A stretch of 64,000 nt of DNA from Streptomyces sp. NBC_01408 (GTDB taxonomy: Bacteria > Actinomycetota > Actinomycetes > Streptomycetales > Streptomycetaceae), in assembly GCF_026340255.1 (NCBI RefSeq), contig NZ_JAPEPJ010000001.1, positions 1,853,001 through 1,917,000 of the forward strand, written 5' to 3'. The notes below the pieces were generated by a model. It saw only the letters and a program-made list of their open reading frames with translations, was not told where the DNA came from and did no database searches. The position numbers and the translations under genes are program-made. Below are positions 45,391 through 59,109 of this stretch, piece by piece; the first letter of the stretch is position 1, and the number at the start of each line of letters is the position of its first letter.

Positions 45391-46695
45391 ATGTTCAACC
45401 TTCGAGGGGCCCGGTCCAACAAGGGCCGGTACCTCCTGCTGCTCGGAGCGGATCCGTTGCTGCGCGAGCGAGCAATCGTATCGGCGCTGCGGACCTACCC
45501 GGGCCCGGTGTTCGGAATGATGGAGTCTGCCGTCGTCAACGCCAACCGGGTCTTCGACCACGTGCTGGCCGCGAACCCGTACAACGCCAAGGAAGCCCTG
45601 GAGGCGGTCGAGGCGTTCGAGCGGGAGACCGGGTTCACCCCCGACGCCGTCGTCCCGATCCTCGAGCTGAACATCCACGTCGCGATGGCCATCGCCCAGC
45701 ACTACGGCCTGCCGACGCTGGCCGAGGAGTCGCTGACGCTGGCGCGTGACAAGCACACCATGAAGGTGGCCTTCGAGGAGGCCGGCGTCCCGTGCGCCCG
45801 CCACCGTCTCTTCTCCACCCTCGCGGAGCTGGAGGAGGTCGCGCAGGAACTCACGTTCCCCGTGGTGCTCAAGCCCCGTGACTTCGCAGGCAGCGTCGGC
45901 GTCATCAAGGTGACCGACGCGGCCGACCTGGCGGCGGCCTTCGACCACTGCAGGGCATCGCTGCTGGAGATCGCGCCCACCTACGACTTCACCGACGGCC
46001 GGTACCAGGTCGAGGAGTTCGTCACCTCCACGCACGAGGTCTCGATCGAGGTGATCAACTACGAGGGCCGCCGCGCGGTACTCGCGGTGACGGACAAGGC
46101 CAAGGGCGCTCCGCCGTTCTTCACCGAGACCGGCCAGCTGATCCCGAGTCGGGAGAGCGGAAACACCGCCCTGCGCGAACTCGCCCTGCGGGCCTGCGAG
46201 GCGCTGCTCATCGACCGTGGCATCGCCCACGTCGAGGTGCTGATGAACGGGCCCGACGAGCAGTACGTGGTCGAGGTCGCGGCCCGCCCCGGCGGCGACG
46301 GCATCATGGACCTGATCGATCGTGTCTACGGCTACAACCCGTACGACCTGCACATCGCTGCCTACCGTCGGACCATCGACGAGCTTCCCGCCATTCCGTC
46401 CGAGCCGGAGGGCGTCGCCGCGATCGGCTTCCTGAAGGCTCCGACGGGCGTCATCACTGAGATCCACGACGTCCCGGCCGGTCCGGGTCCGGAGATCGCC
46501 CGCTACGTCACCAGCAAGGTCGGCGACCGTTCCCGCGCGGCCACCTCCTACCTCGGCCGCAACGGTGTCATCGAGGTGTTCGAGGCCGGCACCTCACCCG
46601 CCGATGCCGAGGCGGTCCAGGACCGGGTCACCGCGCTCGCCCAGGAACTCAGCTCCGAGCTGTTCACCGTGATCGAAGAAGACATAGAGCTGTGA
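45391..46695 (+). CDS. ATP-grasp ligase 2
   Basis: A 434-residue ATP-grasp enzyme, only distantly like ligase 1. LTLARDKHTMKVAFEEAGVPCARH, FPVVLKPRDFAGSVGVIKV and YQVEEFVTSTHEVSIEV are the nucleotide-binding elements; YVVEVAARPGGDGIMDLID is the metal-binding strand of the L-amino-acid ligase/carnosine synthase type. It probably makes a second amide or peptide bond in the product. GGAAGGAG lies 8 bases before ATG 45391. Its stop overlaps the GTG start of the N-hydroxylase. Confidence 0.86.
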   Translation: MFNLRGARSNKGRYLLLLGADPLLRERAIVSALRTYPGPVFGMMESAVVNANRVFDHVLAANPYNAKEALEAVEAFERETGFTPDAVVPILELNIHVAMAIAQHYGLPTLAEESLTLARDKHTMKVAFEEAGVPCARHRLFSTLAELEEVAQELTFPVVLKPRDFAGSVGVIKVTDAADLAAAFDHCRASLLEIAPTYDFTDGRYQVEEFVTSTHEVSIEVINYEGRRAVLAVTDKAKGAPPFFTETGQLIPSRESGNTALRELALRACEALLIDRGIAHVEVLMNGPDEQYVVEVAARPGGDGIMDLIDRVYGYNPYDLHIAAYRRTIDELPAIPSEPEGVAAIGFLKAPTGVITEIHDVPAGPGPEIARYVTSKVGDRSRAATSYLGRNGVIEVFEAGTSPADAEAVQDRVTALAQELSSELFTVIEEDIEL

Positions 46696-48023
46696 ATAAT
46701 ATGACTGACGACCAGGTATTCGACCTGATCGGCGTGGGCTTCGGCCCCGCCAACATCTCGCTGGCCGTGGCCATGGAGGAGCTGCACCCCGAGGTCCGCC
46801 CTCTTTTCCTGGAGGCCCGCGACACGGTGGTGTGGCAGCCCGAGATGCTGCTGTCCGGTTCGGACATCCAGAACAACCCCGTCCGGGACCTGGTCACGCC
46901 GCGGAATCCGCGCAGCCGTTACACCTTCCTGAACTTCCTGTTCGAGCAGGGACGACTGCTGGAGTACCTCAACCTAGGGCTCGAATTCCCGCTCCGCAAG
47001 GAATACAACCAATACATCACCTGGGTCGCTTCGCACTTCGCCGATCAGGTGCGGACATCCTCGCCGGTGTCGGACGTGGAGTTCACCGTTCTGCCCGACG
47101 GGACCGAGGGCTACCGCGTGCGCGTGGCCTCCGGCGAGGTCCACCTGGCCCGCGCGGTGGTGGTCGCCAACGGCCGTACGCCGTTCGTCCCCGCGCCGTT
47201 CGACCAGGTCGAGTCAGACCGCGTGATCCACCTGACCCGGTACAAGAGCACGGTGGAGCGCAATGCCGATCAGCTGCGCGCCGGCCGGGTCGCCGTGGTC
47301 GGCGGGAGTCAGAGCGCCATCGAACTCACCCTCGACCTCGCCCACCGCTTCCCGGACGCCGAGGTGGTGAACCTGAGCCGCGGATTCGCTCACCGGCTGA
47401 AGGACACCTCGCCGTTCAGCGAGGCGAGCATCATGCCCGAGTTCGTCGACTACTACTTCCACGCCTCGCAGCAGAGCAAGGACGAGCTGGACGCCGAGCT
47501 CCGGTTCACCAACTACTCGGCCGCCGACATGGACGTGCTGCGTGAGCTGTACCTGAAGATCTACGAGCAGCGTCTGGACGGCGCCCAGAAGGTGTTCGTC
47601 CGCAACAACTCCGTGGTCGACGCGGTCACGGCCGACTCCGAGGGCGTCGAACTCACGGTTCGGGAGCGGCACTTCGGGCAGACCGAGCAGGAGCGGTTCG
47701 ACCTCGTCGTGCTGGCCACCGGCTTCCGCAACTTCGGTTCGGGCCCCGCCCAGGAGCCGCATCCGCCGATCCTGTCAGGGATCGCCGACCAGCTGGAGCA
47801 CACCGAGCGCGGTGCGGTGGCCGTCGGCCACGGTTACCTGGTCTCGGCGAAGGACGGCCGGGCGATCCCGCCGCTGTTCATCTACAACCTCAACGAGTCC
47901 TCGCACGGCATCTCCGACGCGGGTTCGTTCAGCCTGCTGTCGCTGCGGGCCGAGACCATCGCGCACGGTGCTGCCAAGCTGCTGGCGGGTACCGAGCCGC
48001 AGAACGGCGAGGGCGACCAGTGA
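46692..48023 (+). CDS. FAD/NADPH-dependent amine N-hydroxylase (lysine/ornithine/DAB type)
   Basis: A 443-residue class B flavin monooxygenase of the IucD/PvdA/SidA family, which hydroxylates the terminal amine of lysine, ornithine or related diamines. FAD motif [13 protein letters not shown], flavin-proximal [19 protein letters not shown] motif [12 protein letters not shown] and ATGF near residue 346 (the ATG-Y/F motif). There is no siderophore synthetase or NRPS nearby, so a siderophore role is unlikely. In context the substrate may be a 2,4-diaminobutyrate derivative (inference). Start is GTG 46692 or ATG 46701. Confidence 0.9.
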   Translation: MNNMTDDQVFDLIGVGFGPANISLAVAMEELHPEVRPLFLEARDTVVWQPEMLLSGSDIQNNPVRDLVTPRNPRSRYTFLNFLFEQGRLLEYLNLGLEFPLRKEYNQYITWVASHFADQVRTSSPVSDVEFTVLPDGTEGYRVRVASGEVHLARAVVVANGRTPFVPAPFDQVESDRVIHLTRYKSTVERNADQLRAGRVAVVGGSQSAIELTLDLAHRFPDAEVVNLSRGFAHRLKDTSPFSEASIMPEFVDYYFHASQQSKDELDAELRFTNYSAADMDVLRELYLKIYEQRLDGAQKVFVRNNSVVDAVTADSEGVELTVRERHFGQTEQERFDLVVLATGFRNFGSGPAQEPHPPILSGIADQLEHTERGAVAVGHGYLVSAKDGRAIPPLFIYNLNESSHGISDAGSFSLLSLRAETIAHGAAKLLAGTEPQNGEGDQ

Positions 48024-49429
48024 GCACCACCGCGCAAACCGGCGTCCTGGTGCGGACCGAGCTGCCGGGTCCGCGCTCGCGCCTACTGCTGGACGAGCAG
48101 GCCACCAACGAGTCGTCGGCCCGCACCTATCCGCGCAACGTTCCGATCGCCCTGTCCGGCGGCCGGGGCTCCTACGTCGAGGACCTGGACGGCAACCGGT
48201 TCCTGGACTTCCTCTCCGGAGCGGGCGTGCTCGCCCTCGGGCACAGCCACCCGGAGCTGCTGGCCGCCGCCCATCGGCAACTCGACATCGCCACCCACTC
48301 CCTGGACTTCCCCACCGAGGTCAAGCAGGAGTTCACCCGGCGACTGCTCGACCTGCTGCCGGGTGACATGGGGAGCCGCTCCAAGCTGCACTTTTGCGGG
48401 CCGACCGGGGCCGACGGCATCGACGCAGCGATCAAGCTCTGCAAGACGTACACCGGTCGCGCCGACGTCATCGCGTTCCACGGCGGGTTCCACGGAAGCA
48501 CCCAGAGCACCATCGCGATCACCGGGCTGAGGTCCTCCAAGGAGCACCTCGGCAACCTGATGCCGGGCGTCTCGTTCTTCCCGTACTCCTCCTGCTTCCG
48601 CTGCCCGCTGTCGCTGAAGCCGGACAGCTGCGAGATCAACTGCGCCCAGTACCTGGCCAATGTCCTGGACGACCCCAACGGCGGCGTCCGCCGGCCGGCG
48701 GCCGTGATCCTCGAACTGGTCCAGGGCGAGGGCGGCGTGGTGCCGGCCCGGCTGGAGTTCGTCCAGCAGCTCCGGGAGATCACCCGGCGGCTGGACATTC
48801 CGCTGGTCATCGACGAGGTGCAGTCCGGCTGCGGGCGGACCGGTACCTGGTACGCCTTCGAGCAGTACGGGATCGAGCCCGATGTGGTGGTCTCGTCCAA
48901 GGCGGTGGGTGGGGGCCACCCCGCCTCGGTGATCGTTTACAACGAGCGTCTCGACGGCTGGAAGGCCGGCGCGCACACCGGTACCTTCCGCGGCAACCAG
49001 CTCGCCTTCGCCTCCGGGGCCGCGCTGATGCGCGTCGTCGCGGAGGACGGCCTGCTGGACAACGTCCGCGAGGTCGGTGCCCAGCTGCGCCAGGGGCTCC
49101 AGGAGCTGCAGCACCGGTTCCCCTTCCTCGGCGACGTCCGGGGGATGGGTCTGATGCTGGGCGTCGAGGTGGTACCGACCGCGGACCGGTCCGCCTCCGA
49201 GGTGGCCGATCTGATCAGAAAGGCCGCGCTCCGTCGCGGTCTGCTCTTCGAACTCGCCGGCCGCGACGACTGCGTGGTCCGGTTCCTGCCGCCCCTCAAT
49301 CTCGACCGGACCGAGGCGGAGGAGGCGCTGGAGATCTTCGGCGCCGCCGTTGCCGAGGTGGCCGAGGAGTGTGCGCGGCCGCTCCCCTCCAAGTTCCAGG
49401 ATGCGGATACCGAAGGAGTGAGGTCATGA
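48020..49429 (+). CDS. Class III aminotransferase, diaminobutyrate-2-oxoglutarate type
   Basis: A 469-residue PLP enzyme of the EctB/DAT group, which turn aspartate-4-semialdehyde into 2,4-diaminobutyrate using glutamate. PLP Lys near residue 294 in [22 protein letters not shown] as the Asp-containing cofactor site, and the [13 protein letters not shown] substrate loop. An insertion [18 protein letters not shown] contains four Cys, unusual for EctB. It is encoded between the N-hydroxylase and the desaturase-like gene, with four-base overlaps at both ends. It is the natural consumer of the semialdehyde made by the downstream Asd-like enzyme. Confidence 0.88.
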   Translation: MSTTAQTGVLVRTELPGPRSRLLLDEQATNESSARTYPRNVPIALSGGRGSYVEDLDGNRFLDFLSGAGVLALGHSHPELLAAAHRQLDIATHSLDFPTEVKQEFTRRLLDLLPGDMGSRSKLHFCGPTGADGIDAAIKLCKTYTGRADVIAFHGGFHGSTQSTIAITGLRSSKEHLGNLMPGVSFFPYSSCFRCPLSLKPDSCEINCAQYLANVLDDPNGGVRRPAAVILELVQGEGGVVPARLEFVQQLREITRRLDIPLVIDEVQSGCGRTGTWYAFEQYGIEPDVVVSSKAVGGGHPASVIVYNERLDGWKAGAHTGTFRGNQLAFASGAALMRVVAEDGLLDNVREVGAQLRQGLQELQHRFPFLGDVRGMGLMLGVEVVPTADRSASEVADLIRKAALRRGLLFELAGRDDCVVRFLPPLNLDRTEAEEALEIFGAAVAEVAEECARPLPSKFQDADTEGVRS

Positions 49430-50634
49430 CCCAAATAGACGAGCGCATATCCACTTCCAAAGTGGACCAGCCGGACGCGTCGACCGCGATCCGAGCATCC
49501 TTCCAACGCTTTCCCCGCTGGACCCAGCATCTGTGGACCTGGATCACCGGTAAGGCCCTGCCCGGCCAGAAGCCGCTGGTCAAGCTCAACGTGGTCACCT
49601 ACGTGATCCTCGACCTGGTGGGGCTGGCCGTCGGTATCGGCTCGGCCTGGTGGATCGTCAGCAGTGGTCCGACGATCGCGCTGCTGCTGCTTCCGCTGTG
49701 CTGGGTCGTGACGGTTTCGGCCGCACGGATCTGCTCCACGGTGATCGCCCATCACTGCATGCACACCCGGTTCACCGGGAAGATCAAGTACGACCGTGAG
49801 ATCGCCCAGGTCCTGTCGACCCTGGTGTGCACGGAGGATGCGGACCAGTACTACGAGGACCACATCAACCTGCACCACCGCAAGGAGACCTTCGCGACCA
49901 TCGCGGACCCGACCATCCAGCACCTGCTCAAGCTGGGGTTCCGGCCGGGGATGACGGTGCCGGCGCTGTGGCGCCGGCTGGCGTTCACCGTGGTCTCGCC
50001 GATGTTCCACGCGGAGTTCCTGGCCACCCGGCTCGCCCAGAACCTGTGGCGCTCGGCCACGTACCGCCGGATCATGTCGCTGGCCTACCTCGGCGCCGTG
50101 ATCGGTCTGGTCACCTGGCAGGGCGCCTGGCTGCCCTTCGCCCTCGCCGTTCTCGTGCCGATGATCCCGCTGTACCAGATCGTTGCGCTGCTGGAGTTCC
50201 TCAGCGAGCACGCTTGGTTCAAGGCCAAGGACGACACCCTCGGTGGCCGGGCCTTCCACGTCTCGCACTCCTGGGGCCGGTTCAACGGCGACGCGCTGCC
50301 GGAGCAGGGGATCGGTGTGGTCCGCTCGGTCGGAGCCTGGAGCCGATGGACCCTTCGGCTGGCCTTCTACCACCTGCCGTCTCGCATCCTGGTCGTGCCG
50401 GGCGACCTGGCCGCGCACGACTTCCACCACCGCAAGCCCTCCACCTTCGAGTGGGTCAGGGCGTCGTACGCCCGCCAGGCGGACATCGACGCGGGCCACC
50501 CGAAGTGGCCTGCATACACCGATGTGTGGGGCCTGGGCGTCGCGATCGACCGGGTCTTCACGATCCTGAGCGAGGAGGAGGAGTCCTCCTGGGAGCTCGT
50601 CAGGGCCGAGGGCCCACTGGTGGCAGCGGAGTGA
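49426..50634 (+). CDS. Membrane di-iron fatty-acid-desaturase-like oxygenase
   Basis: A 402-residue membrane protein with all three His boxes: H109-x3-H113 (HHCMH), H146-x3-HH (HINLHH) and H331-x2-HH (HDFHH). Four hydrophobic segments around 55-100 and 215-260 match the desaturase/hydroxylase fold. Similar proteins desaturate or hydroxylate lipids, but no acyl carrier or lipid gene is nearby, so an amino-acid-derived substrate is inferred. It may add the last oxidation, such as alkene, alcohol, or N-oxygenation. The four-base overlap with neighbours couples it to the pathway. Confidence 0.82.
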   Translation: MTQIDERISTSKVDQPDASTAIRASFQRFPRWTQHLWTWITGKALPGQKPLVKLNVVTYVILDLVGLAVGIGSAWWIVSSGPTIALLLLPLCWVVTVSAARICSTVIAHHCMHTRFTGKIKYDREIAQVLSTLVCTEDADQYYEDHINLHHRKETFATIADPTIQHLLKLGFRPGMTVPALWRRLAFTVVSPMFHAEFLATRLAQNLWRSATYRRIMSLAYLGAVIGLVTWQGAWLPFALAVLVPMIPLYQIVALLEFLSEHAWFKAKDDTLGGRAFHVSHSWGRFNGDALPEQGIGVVRSVGAWSRWTLRLAFYHLPSRILVVPGDLAAHDFHHRKPSTFEWVRASYARQADIDAGHPKWPAYTDVWGLGVAIDRVFTILSEEEESSWELVRAEGPLVAAE

Positions 50635-51922
50635 TCACCGAAGCAGAGGGCACGGCCCCGGTGAGCGCCGTCCGGACGGGGGAGTCGCCCGACTCGCCGC
50701 CGTCCTGCCCGTCCTCGTCCGAAAAGCCGCTGCTGGTCGTCAAGTTCGGCGGCTCCTCGTTCGTGGACCTGGGCGACTACCGCGAGGTCGCCGACTACCT
50801 GGGGCGGCTGTCCGAGACGCACCGGGTGGTCGCCGTGGTCAGCGGCATGTCCGGAACCACCGGCCGGCTGCTGGAGGCGGCCCGGACGATCGACCCGGAT
50901 CTGCACCCCGAGGTCCAGGACCAGGTCCTGGCGACCGCCGAGATGGTCAGCGCCGGCTTCCTGCGTGCCGCCCTGCAGGCCGGGGGCTACTCCGCCCTCG
51001 ACCTGTGGGCGTCCCAGATCGGCATCCTCAGCGACGACCGGGCCACCCGCGCGAAGATCCGTTCCATCGACACGCGTCCCCTGCTCGACGCGCTGGCCCG
51101 GCACCAGGTGGTCGTCGTGGCCGGCGGCCAGGCAGTCCGGGCCGACGGCCGGATCACCATGCTCGGCCGCAACAGCTCCGACCTCACCGCCGTCGCGCTG
51201 GCGGCGGCGCTGGGGGCCGAGCACTGCGAGATCTTCTCCGATGTGCCCGGTGTGTACACCGCTGACCCTTATGTGGTGCCGTCCGCGCTGCTGCTGCCCC
51301 GGCTGACCTACGAGCAGTGCGCCCAGATGTCCGCCAGTGGGGCCAAGGTGCTGCACCGCGGTTCGGTGGAGGTCGGTCGCGAGCATGGCGTCACGATCGT
51401 GTGCCGGGCGCTCGACGGCAGGGGCTCCGGCGAGCCCCTGACCGCCTCGACCGGAACGGTCGTCGGCGGCGGTCCGCACGGGACCGCCGTGGTCGGCGAG
51501 CGCGGTGCGCAGCTGCACAGGTTCGACGGGCTCCAGGGCTGGGCCGAGCCGGGGCTGCCCGCGCTCGACTCGGCGCTGGCCGCGCTCGCCGCGGAGGCCT
51601 TCGACGTGGTTGCCGTGCCGTCCGGCGCGGACACCGTGCTGGTGTTCACCGGCTCGCAGGTGGGCGTCACCGGCGCCCTGGAGCGGCTCGGGGTCAAGAC
51701 CGAGCCGCTCGTCGGGCTCGGCCTGGTGTCGGTGGTCGAGGCAGATGGCCGGACCGACCGCAGGCTGCTGCCGCTGGCCGAGCTCGACGCCGAGGTGCAG
51801 CGGTTGCACGCCGAGGCGCACGGTGCCGGGGCGGCGGAGGGCGAGCGGTTCCGGGGTTCCAAGCGGCGCTCGGCCCACAGCTCACTGCTGTCCTCGACCC
51901 CGACGGTGACGGCCGGGGCGGC

Positions 51923-51929
<7 letters not shown>
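50631..51929 (+). CDS. Aspartokinase-like kinase of the biosynthetic operon
   Basis: A 432-residue amino-acid kinase. VVKFGGSSFVDLG is the ATP-binding start, VVSGMSGTTGRLL the second loop, GRNSSDLTAVALAAALG the substrate region (usual family form GRGGSDTTA), and CEIFSDVPGVYTADP the nucleotide loop. The C-terminal regulatory part is only weakly ACT-like and ends in a low-complexity tail, which may mean little feedback inhibition. In context it would phosphorylate 3-methylaspartate or aspartate. GTG 50631 overlaps the previous stop; the stop overlaps the glutamate mutase gene. Confidence 0.86.
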
Positions 51930-54416
<2,487 letters not shown>

Positions 54417-54756
54417 ACAGCCCCTCGGCCCGGTGGAGCCGCCGGAAATACCGGGACGTTCCGGCAATCCCTGTCCACAAGACGCGAGTTGGACGGAATG
54501 GATTCACCGGGCCCTGGGTCCGACTGCGGAGCCCTGGGCAGCGCGCCCGTTGCGCCGTATCTGTAGTATTGTGTCCCCTCTGGTGAAGTCAGCTTTGGGC
54601 GATTGCGATCGAGTGCGATGAGCATTCTCCAAGGCCCGGGAAGTCGACCGCCGTTCGCGCGTGGGGACCAGGTACCCGCAGCCGCCGTACCTGGTTGCGG
54701 GAGAGCCGATACGCTCCATTGCAGCAACGACGTATTTGGCTTTCAGAGGGGATCCC
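54417..54756 (+). other. 340-base leader of ahcY
   Basis: Non-coding region between the operon and ahcY, holding a possible H-type pseudoknot (54668-54701). It contains no sequence matching the classic SAH riboswitch consensus. A TAGTAT -10-like hexamer (54564-54569) without a matched -35 lies about 190 bases before the ahcY start. Confidence 0.45.
54668..54701 (+). promoter_or_regulatory. Possible RNA pseudoknot upstream of ahcY
   Basis: CCAGGTAC (54668-54675) pairs perfectly with GTACCTGG (54687-54694). The intervening loop starts CCGCA (54676-54680), which pairs with TGCGG (54696-54700) just past the stem, forming an H-type pseudoknot. It lies about 55 bases before the GTG start. Compact metabolite-sensing RNAs use this fold, but no ligand can be inferred. 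Confidence 0.35.
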
Positions 54757-56226
<1,470 letters not shown>

Positions 56227-56265
56227 TCCACCGGTACTGGTCCACCGCTACTGGTCACATCGCGG

Positions 56266-56312
56266 ACTGCGGGGCATGTGCGTCGGAAGCTCCGACGCAC
56301 ATGCCCCGCAGT
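56266..56312 (+). terminator. Very long terminator after ahcY
   Basis: A perfect 22-bp stem: the arm beginning ACTGCGGGGCATGTG (56266-56287) and its complement (56291-56312) around a 3-nt loop. It marks the right end of the ahcY/biosynthetic unit. Confidence 0.93.
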
Positions 56313-56525
56313 GCTGTCGGGTACATCGGGCGTGCCGCGGAATCGAGACAGTACAGCGAGTCGCTTGAGCCAGGTCCATCACGCGAGCCCCGTGGGGGAG
56401 GCCGACGTCCTCGGTGCGGGTGGCGTGGGTGCTTCTGGGGGCGTGGGGCTGCGGTCGCTGGGGGAGGGGGTGGGGGATACGTTGGAGGGGTTACGGCAGT
56501 GGCGCCACCTGGCAGGAGGCCGGCC

Positions 56526-57803
56526 ATGACGACACGGTTGCGCAGAGCGGCGGTGGGGGTGGCTGCCGCGGGGCTGGTGATGGTGCCGCTCGGGGTTGCG
56601 GCGGGGGCTTCCGGGCAGGAGGTGCGGGTACCCGGTGTGGCCGTCGTGGCGCCCGGCGCGGGATCCGGTGCTGTCGGCGCAGTGGCCGGTGCGGCCGGCG
56701 CGGTGCCTCCTGTGGACGGGGAGTTTGCGCAGTTGACGCCTGCCGTGGCGCGGGAGTTGGACGAGGCCGTGCGGAAGGTCATGGCCGATGCGAAGGTGCC
56801 CGGGGTGATGGTGTCCCTGTCGGCGCCCGGCAAGGGCGAGTACGTGCGCAGCTTCGGGGTCGCCGACAAGGCGACGGGCGCCGCCATGGAGCCCGGCCTG
56901 TACATGCGGATGGGCAGCGAGACGAAGACCTTCACCGTGACCGCGATGCTGGAGCTGGTCGACGAGGGCAAGGTGGGCCTGGACGACCCGATCGGGAAGT
57001 ACGTCGCCGGGGTCCCCAACGGCGACAGGATCACCCTGCGCGAGCTCGCCGGGATGCGGAGCGGGCTGTTCAACTACTCCCAGGACGAAGGCTTCTTCAA
57101 GGCCCTGACCAGCGACCCCCGTCGCCAGTTCACCCCGCAGGAGCTGCTCGCCTACTCCTTCGGGCACCCGGTGAACTTCGCGCCCGGCGCGCAGTTCGAG
57201 TACTGCAACACCAACCTGATCCTGCTCGGCCTGGTGGTGGAGAAGGCCAGCGGCGTCCCCCTCGCCGAGTACATCGGCCGGGAGGTCGTCGAACCGGCCG
57301 GGCTGCGGCACACCGTCTTCCCCTTCGGCGCGGAGTTCCCCAGTCCGCACGCCCACGGCTACACGAACCAGACCGCCACCGGGAAGACCGAGGACGCCAC
57401 CGACTGGAATCCCTCCTGGGGCTGGGCCGCCGGCGCGATGGTCTCCGACCTCGCCGACCTGCGGACCTGGGCGAAGGTCCTCGCCACGGGCGAACTGCTG
57501 ACCCCGGCCACCCAGGCCCAGCGGCTGAAGACCACCCCGGCCGGCGATCTGCCGGACACCGGCTACGGCCTCGGCATCTTCGACGTCGACGGCTGGATCG
57601 GGCACAACGGCTCGCTGCCCGGCTACCAGTCGCTGACCGTGTACCTGCCCGGGCCGCAGGCCACGATGGTGGTGCTGCTCAACACCGACATCGCCTACGA
57701 GGGCTCCGAGCCCAGTTCGCTGTTCGGTGAGGCGATCACCAAGATCGTGACCCCGGACAACGTCTTCAGGCTGCCCGCCCAGCCCGTGACCGGAAGCCAC
57801 TGA
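56526..57803 (+). CDS. Secreted serine hydrolase, beta-lactamase/D-Ala-D-Ala carboxypeptidase family
   Basis: A 425-residue class C beta-lactamase-fold protein. Signal peptide at 1-35 (VGVAAAGLVMVPLGVAAGA); catalytic S-x-x-K in GSETKTFT, Tyr in YCN (FEYCNTN) and HNG replacing the KTG triad near residue 360. Homologues cleave D-alanyl peptides or esters at the cell wall; which applies is unclear. GGAGG lies 8 bases before ATG 56526. It is the first gene beyond the ahcY terminator. Confidence 0.86.
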   Translation: MTTRLRRAAVGVAAAGLVMVPLGVAAGASGQEVRVPGVAVVAPGAGSGAVGAVAGAAGAVPPVDGEFAQLTPAVARELDEAVRKVMADAKVPGVMVSLSAPGKGEYVRSFGVADKATGAAMEPGLYMRMGSETKTFTVTAMLELVDEGKVGLDDPIGKYVAGVPNGDRITLRELAGMRSGLFNYSQDEGFFKALTSDPRRQFTPQELLAYSFGHPVNFAPGAQFEYCNTNLILLGLVVEKASGVPLAEYIGREVVEPAGLRHTVFPFGAEFPSPHAHGYTNQTATGKTEDATDWNPSWGWAAGAMVSDLADLRTWAKVLATGELLTPATQAQRLKTTPAGDLPDTGYGLGIFDVDGWIGHNGSLPGYQSLTVYLPGPQATMVVLLNTDIAYEGSEPSSLFGEAITKIVTPDNVFRLPAQPVTGSH

Positions 57804-57897
57804 GCCCCTCTCCCCGCCGTCCTTCCGCCTCCGCGCACAATGGTCCCCGGCGCGCGGACGGACACGAGCGGACATGAGCGGACACCAGGAGAGACGT

Positions 57898-58416
57898 ATG
57901 AGCGGTCAGGCGGTACAGCAGGGCGCGGACGCGGGCGCGGACACCACGGAACCCGGCGGCTCCGGGGTCGTGGTGCGCGTCGCCGGGGAGGCGGACCTCC
58001 CGACGGCGGCCGCGCTGTTCCGCGGCTACCTCGACTTCTACGAGGTGGCCCCCACCCCGGACCCGGACCGTCCGCGCGCCTTCCTGGCGGAGCGGATGGC
58101 GAAGGACGAGTCCCTCGTCCTGCTCGCCGACGTCCCGGGGGCCGGCACGGTCGGCTTCGCGCAGGTCTACCGCACCTTCTCCTCCCTCTCCATGCAGCCC
58201 GTCTGGGTCCTGGGCGACCTGTACGTGGACCCGTCGGGCCGCCGCACCGGCGCGGGCCGGGCGCTGCTGCGCGAGGTGCTGGGCCGGGCCCGGGAGGCCG
58301 GGGTGGCCGGCGTACAGCTGGAGACCGCGTACGACAACCACCTCGCGCAGGGGCTGTACGAGGCGGAGGGATTCGTCCGCGAGGGGTTCCACGTGTACTT
58401 CCACGAATTGGGCTGA
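57898..58416 (+). CDS. GNAT-family N-acetyltransferase
   Basis: A 172-residue GNAT protein. After a Gly/Ala-rich N-terminus the acetyl-CoA site is [27 protein letters not shown] (R-x-x-G-x-G/A motif), with ETAYDNHLAQGLYEAEGF as motif B. Substrate unknown. ATG 57898 follows AGGAGAG; ATG 57874 is eight codons upstream and less likely. Confidence 0.85.
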   Translation: MSGQAVQQGADAGADTTEPGGSGVVVRVAGEADLPTAAALFRGYLDFYEVAPTPDPDRPRAFLAERMAKDESLVLLADVPGAGTVGFAQVYRTFSSLSMQPVWVLGDLYVDPSGRRTGAGRALLREVLGRAREAGVAGVQLETAYDNHLAQGLYEAEGFVREGFHVYFHELG

Positions 58417-58514
58417 CTCCTTCCAGGGGTTGGGCCGAGCGGATTCCGGAACGGCTGAAACATTCCGGTACCGCCGTCGCGTCAATGGGGTGAGACGGAC
58501 GCGAGGGGGAGTAG

Positions 58515-59030
58515 ATGCGGCAGGGTCGCAGAGATGGGTTCCGGGAGTTCGCCGCGGGCCGGTCGGGTCATCTGTACCGGTCGGCCTGTCTGCTGGCGAG
58601 CGGGGACACCCACCTGGCGGAGGACCTCGTGCAGGAGACCCTGGGGCGGATGTACCTGCTCTGGGGGCGGATCTCCCGCATCGACAATCCGGCGGCCTAC
58701 GCGCAGACGGTGCTGGTCCGGGTCTTCCTCACGCACCAGCGCCGCCGGTCGACGGGGGAGCATCCGGTCGGGGAGTTCCCCGATTCGGGCGCCACGGCGG
58801 CCGGCGGCGCGGATCCGGTGCTGCGGCTGACGCTGCTGGAGGCGCTGGGGCGACTGGCGCCGAAGGACCGGGCGGTGCTCGTGCTGCGCTACTGGGAGGA
58901 CCGCAGCGTCGAGGAGACCGCCGACGCGATGAACGTCAGCTCGGCGGCGGTCCGTACGCGTACCTCGCGGGCGCTCGGTCGGCTGCGGGAGCAACTGGGC
59001 GGCAGCCTCGCCGCGTTCGCGGAGATCTGA
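58515..59030 (+). CDS. ECF sigma factor, SigE family
   Basis: A 171-residue sigma-70 family protein with only regions 2 and 4. Region 2: HLYRSACLLASGDTHLAEDLVQETLGRMYLLWGRI; region 4: LEALGRLAPKDRAVLVLRYWEDRSVEETADAM...SSAAVRTRTSRAL. It belongs to the SigE-family 'sigma-70 region 2/4' group expanded in Streptomyces. The following membrane protein is probably its regulator. Confidence 0.9.
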   Translation: MRQGRRDGFREFAAGRSGHLYRSACLLASGDTHLAEDLVQETLGRMYLLWGRISRIDNPAAYAQTVLVRVFLTHQRRRSTGEHPVGEFPDSGATAAGGADPVLRLTLLEALGRLAPKDRAVLVLRYWEDRSVEETADAMNVSSAAVRTRTSRALGRLREQLGGSLAAFAEI

Positions 59031-59109
59031 GGCCCTCTCCCTTCTGCTTCCGCTTGTTCCGCCTTGTCCGGTGGCTCTCCCCACCCATGAACGGAAGGTC
59101 TGGTTCCCC

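Noticed and set aside
46692..48023. Siderophore cluster
   Set aside because: The N-hydroxylase lacks any IucA/IucC-type synthetase, acyltransferase or ferric-siderophore receptor around it.
54417..54756. Classic SAH riboswitch before ahcY
   Set aside because: The conserved GAGGAGCGCTGC-type core is absent, so only an unassigned pseudoknot is reported.
54661..54756. ahcY start at GTG 54661
   Set aside because: It would translate the structured leader; GTG 54757 has a good ribosome binding site and gives the normal AhcY N-terminus.
58448..58480. ECF-type promoter (GGAAC...CGTC) before the sigma gene
   Set aside because: The spacing between GGAAC and the CGTC-like sequences does not fit the usual 16-17 bases.
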